DNA from: Amyelois transitella
Lineage: Eukaryota; Arthropoda; Insecta; Lepidoptera; Pyralidae
DNA: 64,000 nucleotides
Direction of reading: 5' to 3'
Assembly: GCF_032362555.1 (NCBI RefSeq)
Contig: NC_083535.1
Location: 2,852,001-2,916,000, forward strand
In this document: positions 13,881 to 26,600 of the stretch, piece by piece
How positions within the stretch are numbered: the first letter of the stretch is position 1
Layout: each line of letters begins with the position of its first letter
The notes under the pieces: model-generated
Database searches by the model: none
The model's input: only the letters and a program-made list of their open reading frames with translations
Told to the model about the DNA's origin: nothing
Program-made: the position numbers and the translations under genes

Positions 13881-14749
13881 GTAAGTACTTACGGAGCCTT
13901 GGCGTATTGTAAAACTAGTTTATGCCCGCGTGTTCGCTCGTCACTTTTTTTTAAACCTAGAGCCTTTTCTGAAGTCGATTCGTGGTGGTATTGAACTCTT
14001 TTGGATTAGGTACAATGGTTACTCATAATATTTCTTTATAAAAGGAAGTAAGTTTATTAAATAATAACTTCTCTCTCTATCTAACTAAATGTAGTAAATG
14101 CGGTAGAACAAAATAAAAACAACTAATGTCTCTCAGTTTGCGCTCTGGTAAAAAAATATTCATATAAGTATTTCTTTCTTCGACACTACATTTCATAAAG
14201 GTCTGAATTTTTTAACTAAACAGATTCTTTTTTTAGAGGTCTGCCTATTTTGTTTACCAGGAGATCTTACAACCGATAAAATATAAAAGTATCACGATTA
14301 TCAAAGTAAAATAGGTAAACAGTAGGGATAATTCGTGGAAATCTGTCTATTAGGAGTGAGGTTGATACACACATTTGCATCTGCATAGTCTGTGCATACC
14401 GTATGACGGATGGTCGCCCGACTGTACCCCCATCATAGAAAAAAGCTGGCCAAGCGTGAGTAGGATTTGTGTAAAGGGTTCAGATGAAGTTAAAATAATA
14501 CCACCATAGAAATTTTCCTTTGTCCTCTTTCATATTATTACTGAAACCCATATTATGTTAAAAAAATATCTAAACTTTTTTGTATGTGCCACTAAAATAT
14601 GCGTAATTATTTTATAAATTTTGTTTGCTACGTTCAAAGGTTTTATTTACTTAAAAAAAATAATTTCACTAAGTTTTTAAAAAATGTACAAACAAAATAC
14701 ATTTCAAACTAAAATTAAACTAAAGTTATGCTTCATCAAAAAAATGCAT

Positions 14750-15660
14750 CATTAAATTACGTTTCCGTTCGTATCACTCCGCCGCGGAACCACAAAAACT
14801 GGAGTGCGATTGTGAATGGTGTGAAACTCTCTCCTTTATCCTGCGGCCGGCCCCCGCTGCGCTATTCTCCTCGGCTCTTTGTGCCCATCAGACACCTCGG
14901 CGAGATTCTTACACCGCTCATGTACTCACAATTTATATCCAATGATTTTTTGTTAACCTTTAAACATACAATCCGCCTTTGAACCGATGATCGATGAAAA
15001 ACTGCCAACAAACTCCGACCCCTGCTCGGATCAAGGCGAAAACAAATAAGAAACAAGTATTGTATCCGCGAGACGTAACGGCCATCAATTTGCAAGCGAA
15101 AGAGTTGTTGCGGCAAATATTTTGAATAAATCACAAGCAATTTCCGCGCGATTTCTCCCGCCGACCGAAAAATTGATTCCTACTGAATACAAAACGGTTC
15201 CCGAACTTTCAAGTCGGTAATAAAAATTGCTTACTGTTATGGAAATAAGAAAACCGTTTCCGTTTTGCACAAACACATTCGCTTCCAAATTTGAATCGTT
15301 TTCGAATATAGCACCGTATGTGCTGACTCGTAACAAACGTCCGACTATAAATTAGTCTGTTGAACGAACATTATTTATGGAAAACGTATTGTGGCTGGCG
15401 ATCGGAATAAAAATAAAGGATCGCTTCACACTTCACGCATACTTTACGAACACCGAATAACATTCTTTGAAACATTTGAATAGCTAAGCGCGCCCATCGA
15501 AAATACTCCAAAGCACACCCACCCACCGGAGTTAATCTCCCAAATACATTTATCATGTTCAGCCGATAAAAATGCCATTGAGATCAGCCGTACACAATGA
15601 GATACAAGCTCTCGGTACCTGATACGGGGCCGAAAGTCAATTATATTCAAATATAAATCG
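14750..15660. promoter_or_regulatory. Candidate conserved non-coding block, about 900 bp
   Basis: Composition is even and stop codons are sparse in several overlapping frames on both strands, yet no frame has a recognisable domain or paired splice sites. This looks like a long conserved regulatory region in the putative first intron of Awh rather than coding sequence. Confidence 0.35.
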
Positions 15661-18600
15661 GATTTGCAAACGTAAGCTCATGACAATGGCGTAGGCAGGC
15701 GCCGTGATGGTACTTGGATCCCAGGGTAATGATCGGAAAGCGACAATAGTCGGGTGGCGCAGTTTGCTTCCCGGCACAATGAGAGTCCGGCCTCGGGACC
15801 CTGTCACGCCCGTCACGCCGTCACCCGCAGATATTGTGCCAAAGTGTATTCCGCTTTGTAAGTTATGGACTCAGTTAATATTCTGACATTTGTAATGCCT
15901 TTTGTGCTATACCATCGATATGATTTTTTTACCGAACAGATGTTTGTAATGGAGAAATTATAACCACCGTGCGATAGTGTCCTACGCAAAATGTCAACTA
16001 ATCGAATTTTGATTAAGTCAGTAATTGTTGAAGATAATGCATGTTTAGGATTATGTCATTTTATTAATTATGTGTACCTACTGTTTCAACTGTAAAATCT
16101 CATTTAACATATATGTATAAAGAAATATATATTTTCAATTTGATCAATCAGTGTAACGTTTGAAAGTTTAGCTTTACCTACAAAAAAATATAGGTATTTC
16201 GAAAATGCCACGGTATCTATAGGAATTATCGGGATGATAGGGACTTTATGTTTTCTCCAAACTCTTAATTGTACATATCCAATGAAATTTCAAGAAGATT
16301 GGTTTAGTAGATAACGCATGAAGAGACAACAAACGTACTTTCGCATGTTTAATATTAGTAAGGATTAAATTTTTAAACAGATTTATTATCTAATTTCATG
16401 CATATAAGCCCGAGTAACTTTTGACGGACCTTGGCTTACAAATGTATCACATTTGCATAATTTCAACGAAAAAGCAGAGCAAACAGTCCCTTCTAAATGA
16501 CGCGTTAAATACATACACTCAAACAACATTATTATACACGAGTAGCTGAATCTACGGTTTGGCAGAAAAAATGTCAGAAAAACACGTATCAGTCAACCGA
16601 AGTCATCTTACGACAAAAAGGTCTACAGGGGTTCCATTGTGGTATATGGGGCCCCTTAAGAAATTTGTTACGAAAAATTTTATAGGTAGCGCCTATTGTT
16701 CGTGAAACGTTACAAGTCCACATATCCCTTTTGAAAATGATTAAATCGAGACACACTGAATGATGCGACACGACACGACAAGATAAGTCGCACTATGTGA
16801 GCGTGCTAGAGACACAAAATCTTTGCCAAACAAATGCTTATACAGCGGAAGTAGTCATAGATAGCATGTGTCATCAAATCTTTGTTAAAAATTCAGGCAA
16901 GTAGGTAAAAACCGCACCTACTCTTAAAGGAATTCACAGAAATCAAAAAGCACAAACGTAGGGTTTTCCAAATAATTGGTCGAATTTTAGTTGCCGTATA
17001 AAGATTATTCTGCGCGTAAAATTCTGTGCCCCATTTTCAACGAACCCAACCCAACTCGACTTTAAGTTGTGTTGCTTGGCAGATGAGGTCGCGCGTCGCA
17101 TCGTGTCGCGTCGCTTAGTGCGCTCAGAGCTTTATTATTTTATTTGGTGTAACGTAGGGCGATCGACAACTGCAAGTAGGGGCGGCTGCTAACATATTTA
17201 TTGCTTACAAAACGCCGTGAATTTGTTTTAGGGTGGCTGAGCGTCGCTAAAAGTTAATGTTGTGGTATTGTCTGAATTGTTATGGGTTATGGGCCGGGTG
17301 TGGCTCTCGAATGGCGCCGGGACGGACCTGTCATAATAACGACACCGATATTATTTGGTTGTATCCCCTGTTAATGCCGCTTCATAAATAAATACTAAGG
17401 TGGTGTGCGATTTATGTTGCACGTTTGCACAGAAAATAGTTTTTATAACTTTTGACTGTCATAGATTATTTTATGTTATATTTATTTATGTAATACATAA
17501 TAGCTTTCGAAACGTAAGTTTATTAAAAATCACACTCGTGGCTACAAGAACTTTTTAGATAAGATTGTAATACGTACAACATTTAACATTATTTACGTAT
17601 TATTAAATTAACTTTGACGTCGGTTTCACCCAATATTACAAGAGAAATTCCTCTCTTTGGATGTCCATTTTATTTATTTATTTACTTTTATTTTATTAAA
17701 TATATTTGGATGACCAAAAGAAGTTTTACAATCATTAGCTTATAATATAAACACATAAGAGCCAATTCACTGATAGAAACAGTATAAAAAATTAATTTTC
17801 CAGAACGCCATCTACACTTTCAGTAAAAAGAATGTATATTAAAACAAATGCATAAGTGGATACATACTATGAAAATGTAAAAACGTAAAGAAGAGAAATG
17901 TATAAACTTAATCGCTAAAGAATATACAAACAATAAACGTTTAGCCTTGTTGGAGAAGTATTGAAAAAATATCAATGTCTATTTTGTGTTAAAAGACTCG
18001 CCACAAAAATGAATTCTGCCTGTAATTTGTCGATACTACTGGAAGACTTATTACCACCTATGTTTTTGCAAATAAGCTTCGCATTTGCAAAAACTCAAAT
18101 TGATGTATTTACTCACAGATAGAAAGAGTTAAAACAGCATTTGTCATGTTAGTCACAATAATCACTCTCTTACTTTCTTACTTCTCTAGAGATGGAACCG
18201 GGGTCCACCTGTGACCACGAACCTGGATTAATTTATAAATTGGATAAACCGGTGTTTCACTCCACATGCTTGCAGGGAAACCTGACTCATTTTGGAACCA
18301 AAGCATTTGTATTATACGTTGGAAATAAATCGCAATAGTTCGATTTATGATTGTGCTTGTAAATCTTATTAAGGCTGGCTGCGACAAGCAACAAGTCACC
18401 GCAACATTCATTGTTGTGTTGTCTCCTGCCTGTATTCTTAACACCACTCACCTGACTTAATAAGCTGACTTTACTAAGATAAGTGATTGGAGTATTTTGT
18501 TTCGTTCAAATGTTTATGTACCTTACCTGTATGTAGATTTAATACCTTTGAGATATAAACATGTTAAACCTGCTGAAGTTTTCCGAAGACTGGAATCTTA

Positions 18601-19819
18601 ATGATTGAGGAGGGTATTTCTATTCGATGTCTAAACCGACATTTTTGTGTTTCATCTGAAACATTTTATATTACTTATTGCATCAATCAATAATGTAACT
18701 GAACAAAATCTAAACTGATTTGAGAAAACTGCAACTTACATGTTATTGAAAATATAAGTTAGTACATAAATCTTTTTAATTTTTCTCATAAGCAAAACTT
18801 ATTACCTCATCATCTCCTCAGTTACAGTCAGATCGTCTATGACTACCTTCTTGGAATAAATAATAAAATAAATAATTCCCGTCTGATTTTCGCAACTTTT
18901 GCAGGTGACCTAACCTATATTGGAATATGCACGTTAACCGACCAGTTGCCTGAATTAGCTGGTTTTTTTACGATGTTTTCTATCACCGTAAGAGCATCGT
19001 TTGTCAGTAAAGTACTATTAGCCAAAGAAAAGTAGACCATCTTAGAAAGATCTTAGTTTTTTTACAAGGCGGCTTAATAATTCGACCGCCAAATCTCCTG
19101 CGTCCTAAATCCTCCTTAACAAAACCATCACTTTCGCCGATGTCACTTTGTGACGGACCGAGATTCCCATCTCTAAGCTATACTGTATTGTTGGCACGTG
19201 TCCAAACTAAATCTATGATAATGACTTGGTAGTTATCTGTCTTCGGCTCTGGGTTGTGTTCGTTCGTATAATCATACGAGTACTTCGTTCGCCTTAAATC
19301 TCTTTAATTTTTTTACTCATAGTGACATTCTAATGTCAAAGCTAACATAACTTTAAAAGTTTTGTGAAAATTTGTCTAGATAGTTTTTGCGTGACATATA
19401 ATATAATTTTAACAAACTTTCGCATTAATAACATTAATAGGAAAAAGAATAGGAAGTTGGATTAGTAGGATTTACTTTATTTATGGGAAACCTACAAATA
19501 AAACTGTTATGGGGAAATATCGAGCGAGATTTACGTCTAATACATGCCTCTGTCACTTCTTGTTATTTTTTTTGTAGACCAGCCAAAGTGTATCGAAAAA
19601 ATACAAAGGCCACATTCAACTGAACGACTTAATGACAAAATTGAGTAAAGATATTAACAAAAGCACATCGCCTAAAAAGAATCCCTAGTTTAAAAGCCAT
19701 TCCTTTAACTGAATGTATATAAAATCAAAACTATTTATCTGGCTGGATGATTCTTTTTGAGTTAATAAACTCGACGTTGCGGTTCCCACTTCTCAAAGCC
19801 ACACGATAAATAAATTAAG

Positions 19820-20110
19820 ACTGTCGAACTTAACTAATAACAAGATTACACATAATAACAGACTGCGAACTAAAATCGACCGAGTTCGCAAGCGACGCGG
19901 CGGGACGCGACATGTGTACCGAGAGGGCGAAGTTACAGTTTATTGAATTGCACAGGGAGTGTCGCGGTAATTTAATAGAGCTGTTGCATAAATAGAACAC
20001 CCTTTGCTTTGATTCGGCTATCAAACTTTAAATCCGTTTGAAATTCGCAAGAGAAGTGCTAATATTGACACTCTCTATCGATTTTGGGAGTTGTTTGCGA
20101 GTGTTTTGAA
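19820..20110. promoter_or_regulatory. Candidate conserved non-coding element upstream of LIM1 exon
   Basis: Even composition with CpG-rich stretches (AAGCGACGCGGCGGGACGCG) beside AT homeodomain cores (GGTAATTTAATAG). It has no repeat or splice features. Confidence 0.3.
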
Positions 20111-20185
20111 TAAGAAATTTTCATCGTAATTACTACAATCAGCTACTCTTTGATTAGGATGAAAGGGGAGGAGCCCGGGGGCTGG

Positions 20186-20342
20186 ATTCCACGTTCAACC
20201 GTATAGCTGATGGAGTTGAGATTCAAATAGAGACAGGATGCTAGCCCATCGCTTAAAGTTTGTTAGCTTTTCCTTAGTCGTCCTTTACGACATTCATGTT
20301 AAAATTAGAGTGGTTCTATTCTAAAGTACTGGGAACCACACG
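20186..20342 (+). repeat. Repeat family A, 5'-truncated
   Basis: Blocks ATTGAG-type, ACAGGATGCTAGCCCATCGC, CCTTAGTCGTCCTTTACGAC and GGGAACCACACGG are present in the family order. Confidence 0.65.
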
Positions 20343-20429
20343 GTTTCTTCAATGTGCACGTGTGCTTATAATCACTGATATAATAGGCACATTAATTTAA
20401 TGCAGCTTTTACCAAGATTCAATATGGAT

Positions 20430-20590
20430 CAGGTTCCCCTACAAAGGTTTGGGAGGTCAGACGGCAGTCGCCCTGTGTTAAATCCTGACTTGCTCAATTC
20501 AGGAATATGGTTAAAAGGCGCACCCCGCGCTCCAGAGAGGTGAGGATGTAACCGTTCTTAACGCCAGGAAAAAGGAGATCTTTGATGTAA
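20430..20590 (+). repeat. Dispersed repeat family B
   Basis: GGTTCCCCTACAAAGG, GGTCAGACGGCAGTCGCC, CGCACCCCGCGCTCCAGAG and GGTGAGGATGTAACCG. The same block order recurs at 44854-45045 and in shorter form at 23075-23135 and 58848-58880. It ends about 40 bp before the LIM1 exon of Awh. Confidence 0.6.
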
Positions 20591-20627
20591 TGCTAGAGAA
20601 ACCTTCACCTAAACCCTAATTTTTCAG

Positions 20628-23600
20628 ACGGAGCACCGCACATGCTGCGCGTGCGGCGAGCCAATTGCGGACCGCTTCCTGCTAGAGGTGGGGGGCGGCG
20701 CGTGGCACACTGGCTGTCTGCGCTGCTGCGTCTGCGCAGTCCAGCTCGACAGGCACCCCTCCTGCTTCCTGAGGGATCGCCAGGTCTATTGCAAGCAGGA
20801 TTACGCCAAGTGAGTTGTGAAGTTGGCTGTTGTAGAAACTGTGGGGTTAGTGCGCGTTGCACCCGGTCAAACGCGTCGAGAAGTAAATGCGAATTTGTAT
20901 GGAATTTGTATGTGGTGCCACCGCGTTACCACTAGTTAGCGCTAATTAGATCACATAAAAATTTACTGACTTGACTTGTTTGATCGAATTAGTCTCGCAC
21001 TAATACCCCTGTACTGGGTGACCATTTAAACAACAGTAAAATTATCATGCAATTTGATTGATTACTGATGTTTCTTGGAATGGATTTTTTTTTAATTCTA
21101 CATACAATATAAATCTTTCTATCGAAGTTTTTGCAATATATATACTTATATATGACCTAATTTAAAAAAGGCTGATGATTAAAAGGTTACCCTTTAAAAT
21201 GTGAACTAGGATGCCGTTATGTAGCCTTTACTAGCGACATAATAATAGGTCAAAAGCTTTTTGATGTCGTAATTTTACCTTTATAGCACCTCCATATGTA
21301 ATCGAAATAGCACTGTTACCTAATCATTATCCCATTTTCCTTGTTTTTATTTCTCGGATAATATTGTCACCATATTTCTATGATTATTATTAAGAATTAT
21401 TACTTTTGTTATCAATAACAATATCAGATACCAATAAGTACCGACCAACCAACAAAATACCAAGCAATTATAAAGTGACACTTACTACGCAAATCACAAT
21501 ATACCGACGCGGATTATGCGCCTTCTGTTTTTTGAAAGCGTTTTTGTGTTACACAGACTAAAAAGGATGTTACTTTGTCGATTCTCGTCCTTTAAAAAGA
21601 CATAAACGAGTCTTTAAAATTTTCTTATCAATAAAATTTCTGGCATTTCTAATACGGATTTTTTTCAAGTAGTTAGGTTTCAAATCCATTTATAGATCCC
21701 AAAACACCAAAAGATTGGATTGGAGACGATGAAATCCTAGAACAAAAAGTATAGTGTAGACGGAGCCACGGCCAGAAGTTAGTTGTTTATAAAACACGCA
21801 CGTCTCCACACATCATCGTTTAGCTGGCCGCACGTTAATTCTTTTACAATACACTGCCTACGTCCAATTAACCTTCGACGTATTACAAATATCCATAGTC
21901 ATCATTTTCCTAGTCATCCGTGAACGAAACAGCCGGCCGATTTCAATTGTGGTGTGCGATAGTGAGCGTGTTTGAATTATAGTTGTTCTTTACATGGCTG
22001 GGTAATATTTGGTATGTGGCGAGGAATGTGCAGGGTAGGCGGTCCAGTGTTCAAATGACCTATGACCTGGGCTCGCTGTGTGGCACCGTGATGATGCACT
22101 ATCGACGCCTGCGCCGGCCTTTTTGTGCGCAGACATGGATACTGTGTTGGAAAATTTGGAATTGATATAGGCCCGTATCTGATCGATGTTCTTTTTTTGT
22201 TTCGACGTTGCTAGTCGACGGTAACGATAGTATCGATAATCGTCATGCGTACATGTATGATGAAATGTCAACAGGGACTGTGTGTGGTGAGGCACTGTGG
22301 TAACTCATAAAAGAAAACTGAGTAGGTATACTATCAAAATTATCGTAGTTAATTATAATTAATAAGTAATCACAGTAGGAGATAGGTTAAAACCTTGTAT
22401 TTATCTTTCTTCATATTTCTATCTTAATATCCCATATCTATTTATCTATTCCTAAAAATAAAAAATAAAAATATTGAAACATATGGTACTAACGTCAAAT
22501 AATTTTATTCCTTTCTTAAAGAAGTGTCTACAATATTATCATCAACTGCGTATAGCATTGCACTTGAAAACACAATGGTCATAAATAAACCCGAATAAGA
22601 TCTCTCTATCTCACCTATTAGCATAAATACACTAAAGATTCTTCGCAACAGGTGTATGAGAACTCACTTTTGGATTCCAAAAGAAAAAAAGAGGCCATCG
22701 TCCCAAGGAGAGGTTTTATTGAAAATCTGTCGGCCAAGTGTGGCCCAACAAAGACGCACTGGGAATGTTGCTAGCCTAAAAAATACACCGGCGGGATGAC
22801 TTGCAACACTGACGCTTTCATTTGTCATTTATTTTGATTGTGATAACTGGAATTAACTGGCCGCGACGTGAAACCATATTTTATTGGTATCACCGGGCGT
22901 GATAGTATGAACTAGATCTAAGACCACACCGGACGTTGCATGTATTTTGTATGCCCTTTTAAAGTTATTAAGTACATGGTGAAGCACCTTTGTTTATAAA
23001 AATATTTTTTGCAAAAAAAAATAATATTTTTTTTATATATTTACTTAAAGACACTTTGAGAACCATGATATAATATGGTTTCCCGGCAAAGGATGCGGAG
23101 ACCAGGCGGGAGTCGCTATATAGTTTAGTATGTTATTATCAGGTAGTAGTAAAGTAGTGCAGAGACTATATTTAATTCGTGTCTAAGCCTCAAGCAATGT
23201 TATAACTTCGGGTTACGCAATTATATTGCATTTCACAGGGATAAACAATATTCTGCTAATAATATTTCAAAATTCGCATAAATTTCATTAGAATTTTAAG
23301 TGCTGTCATATTTCATTGTTAGCACCTTCGAGGTTTCAATAAAGAAATTTATATGAATGGAAAGCATGTCTTTTAAACAAATATCTTCTTCGTCTTGGCG
23401 TTTACCCTGGTTACATCTTGCTTACCCCTCTAGACAGGAGTCCGTGAAAGACAAGAGAAGGAGGATGATGATGACCCAGACAACGTGCAAAACCAATTTC
23501 TTATTCTCATTACCAGAGTCGAGCCAATAATGTTGCCAAATAAAAAGCCAAGCTCGAGCTCGTTAAAACGCCGTGTCACAGATTAAATAATATTTGTGTT

Positions 23601-26600
23601 TTGAGCGCACATAACGAGTGGTGTTGCCAGCACGTAAATCGACGGTCGCCGTTGGCTATAATCGTAATTGCCTTTGTTGATATATCATCTGTTTATTGTT
23701 TATTTAGCGCGCCTTTTTGCCTGGTAGCCGCTGCCACGCGTCTGGCCTTACTTTGGATCTTTACGATTTTATTTTTAAATTTCGTGTTTGTTTTGTCATT
23801 AAATGGAATTTTAATTCGAGGTTTATATAGCTAGTGCCGTGTGATTCCCGACACTTTTGAAAAGGATTATTACTTCATCTCTTTTCCTGAATGTAAAAGG
23901 CGTGCTTCTTTACCCGAGCAAATTTTTAAAAACCAACCAAATGGGCTAATGAAATTGAAATATGTGTGTGAAGTTGGGTTGCCAGTTCATCGCCCACAAT
24001 TCCAACTTCAACAGACTAAAAGGCCACGGTCAGCACGCACAGACTTTTAGTGTTATCAATATTTATTTATCATTTGCAACCCTTTTTGGACCACAAAAAG
24101 GTTGCAAATGATAAATAAATATAATAGGTTTAGTTTACCTAGCAAACAGTCTTGTTTGACATCGATACACCTATATATTTTAACCATATTCTTGGATTTG
24201 AGCAGAATTTGAATCCACAACCGGATCCCAAAAAAAGGGTATAGAAAGTTACCAGATAATAAGTTATAGTTATAAGTAAGTTACCAGATACTAGTATGTG
24301 CAGATAATTATTAAAAGTAGCGACGGACTTCGGCATACGTGTTATATGTATAATTCAAATGGGGTGCAATTTTTAAATTGACTCACTCGAATGTGGGAGA
24401 CGAATCGTTTTGATTCGGCGACGAATTTCTTTTTCTATCTGAAGTTATCTCATAGCGAAACCCTAAGCAGATTTCCCAATGGTCGATCGATTTTTACACC
24501 ACATACCCAAAAATTAAATGAATAAAGTATTAACTTTGGCCCGCGGCTTCGCCCGCTTGATAAGTACGTATGTAAAAAAACATTTCACGGAGATCGGTTT
24601 ATTATCGGAGGATGTGGTTTTGACATGAAAGTCGGACAATCAAACGTATTACCATATTTAGAAAAATTGTATTGATGATTCAGGATATTATTGATTACAA
24701 TAGTCCAAAAACACGGATCGTATTCCTGTCATTTTCGCAACTGCACAATTCAAGAATAGGACCCCAAGCCGGGCGAGTCGCGGAACTCGGGAACAGTTTT
24801 CGCTCTCACGCGATGTCTTCGCCCACACTGTTTCACTGCAAATGCGCGCACCATGTCTTATGTTAATCCACCATGTCCCCTCAGAGTTTAATTAATCTCT
24901 AGCCGCATAAATAAACTCGCCCGAGATTAAATTCTGAATATTGAATGATTATTTTTCTCGATTTTGAACTGGTGCAATTGGCGTGTCAATTCAATGAAAA
25001 ATTTTGCGACATGGCATAGGTGCATTATGCATGCAACTCACGGTTAGAAGACGAACATAAAGGTTCCTTTTGAATTAACAAATAACAGTCAGTCAAGTGC
25101 GCATACTTCACAAAATGAAGTCCCAAACTACATACATATAGTCACGTCTATATCTATTGCTGGGTTGACAGAGCCAACAATCTCGAAGAGCCGAAAGACT
25201 GAAGGGCCACGTTGTAAGGCTTGAAGATGGAATTGAGAGTCAAATAGTGACAGATTCCTAGCCCACAGCCTACAAGACTATACCAGCCTTTTTTATAATA
25301 AAAAAAAATGCAACGCAGATTGTAGTTTACACTATTTTATTTCTTCTGCGTCTAGACATGTGCTTTCTTTATTTCACTACCATCTCACCTGTACTGCGGC
25401 CTGTAATACCGCTGCTCTTGCGCATGTAATTCATGCCACATAAATAAAAGTGACCATTAAGTTGTCAATTCTACAAGCCATTTGCAAGTTTAGCTACTTT
25501 TTGCCATTTCATTTTTTCGATATCCGCTCCACACTTCGTAGACGCAATATAAATTAAAAAAAAAACTGACCAATTAAGAGTTCCATTCGCGTGTTGATGA
25601 TTCCGTACGTTAAACTTTGATCATAATTTTATGGCGACTATTCTGTAAAAACACTAACAACTGTAAAAACAACATATATATTATATAACTGTATCGAGGG
25701 ATTAAATTCACAAGGAGCAATAGTGTATGGCGTATCGTAAATTCTTAAACACCTATGCCTATTCAATAGGTGACTATCTTAACGGACTCCAAGCTTTATA
25801 GACAGATGATTTGAATATCTTTACGTTAAATAAAATAGTATCTATTTATAAAGTGAATCCCGTTTAATAATTTCGTAGCAGAATTCAATAGCAATTTTGC
25901 ATTTATACTTATAAGAATAGGTGTCCCTAATTTGAAGAAGATACCAAATTATTAAATGATGACAGTGGATTCGACGATCCTACAGAATCATTTTCACCGC
26001 AACATCGAGTCTTACATTTTCTTACACGGAATCCTAAAAAAATATAACTTCTTTAGTTACGCCGCTTGCTTCTTATCGACACATTAATTTATCAGTTTTT
26101 GACAACTAATATTGCATTCCTGAAATGGACATGGACATGCCTTTTGCTGATAATAAAGGTAATGCAATTCGTGCATCTTTTTTTGACGGAAAATATTTAA
26201 AATCTATATAGGAATGTATTTATCGCTATTTAATATAACCATAAAATTTTTTCTTCAGCATCACACACACTCATACATGCATACATATAACCTCGTCTTT
26301 ATCCTTTGCGGAGTAGACAGAGCCAACAATCTTGAAAATACTGATAGGCTAAGTTCAGCTGTTTGGTAAGAATTGAGACTCAAATAGGGTCCGGTCGCTG
26401 GCGCTGGTCCATCGCCTAAAAGAAGAATCTCAAGTTTATAAGCTTCTCCGTCAGTCGCCTTTTACGACATCCATTAGGAAAGAAATGGCGTATTCCTATT
26501 CGCATCACACAATCACGACAACATTATAAACCGGAGACCTACAAAGTAAAATAAAATAAGAATTTGACATATTTATTATAACGAAAGTAATTAAAAACGT

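Larger units (their letters stand above)
13881..20627. other. Putative Awh first intron
   Basis: No coding exon seen. It holds candidate regulatory blocks at 14750-15660, 16,990-17,360 and 19820-20110, a retroposon tail near 16260, and repeats A and B at 20186-20590. Confidence 0.4.

Noticed and set aside
15704..15857. ATG-initiated frame ending at a GTAAGT donor, considered as Awh exon 1
   Set aside because: The frame ends with one base over, which does not match the phase-0 LIM1 exon.
20605..20935. Open frames overlapping the LIM1 exon in other frames and strand
   Set aside because: These are shadows of the GC-rich LIM1 coding exon.
23601..24050. Two consecutive open frames with hydrophobic content
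   Set aside because: No family match, no splice-phase continuity, and a family A repeat fragment (CCGTGTGATTCCCGACAC) sits between them.
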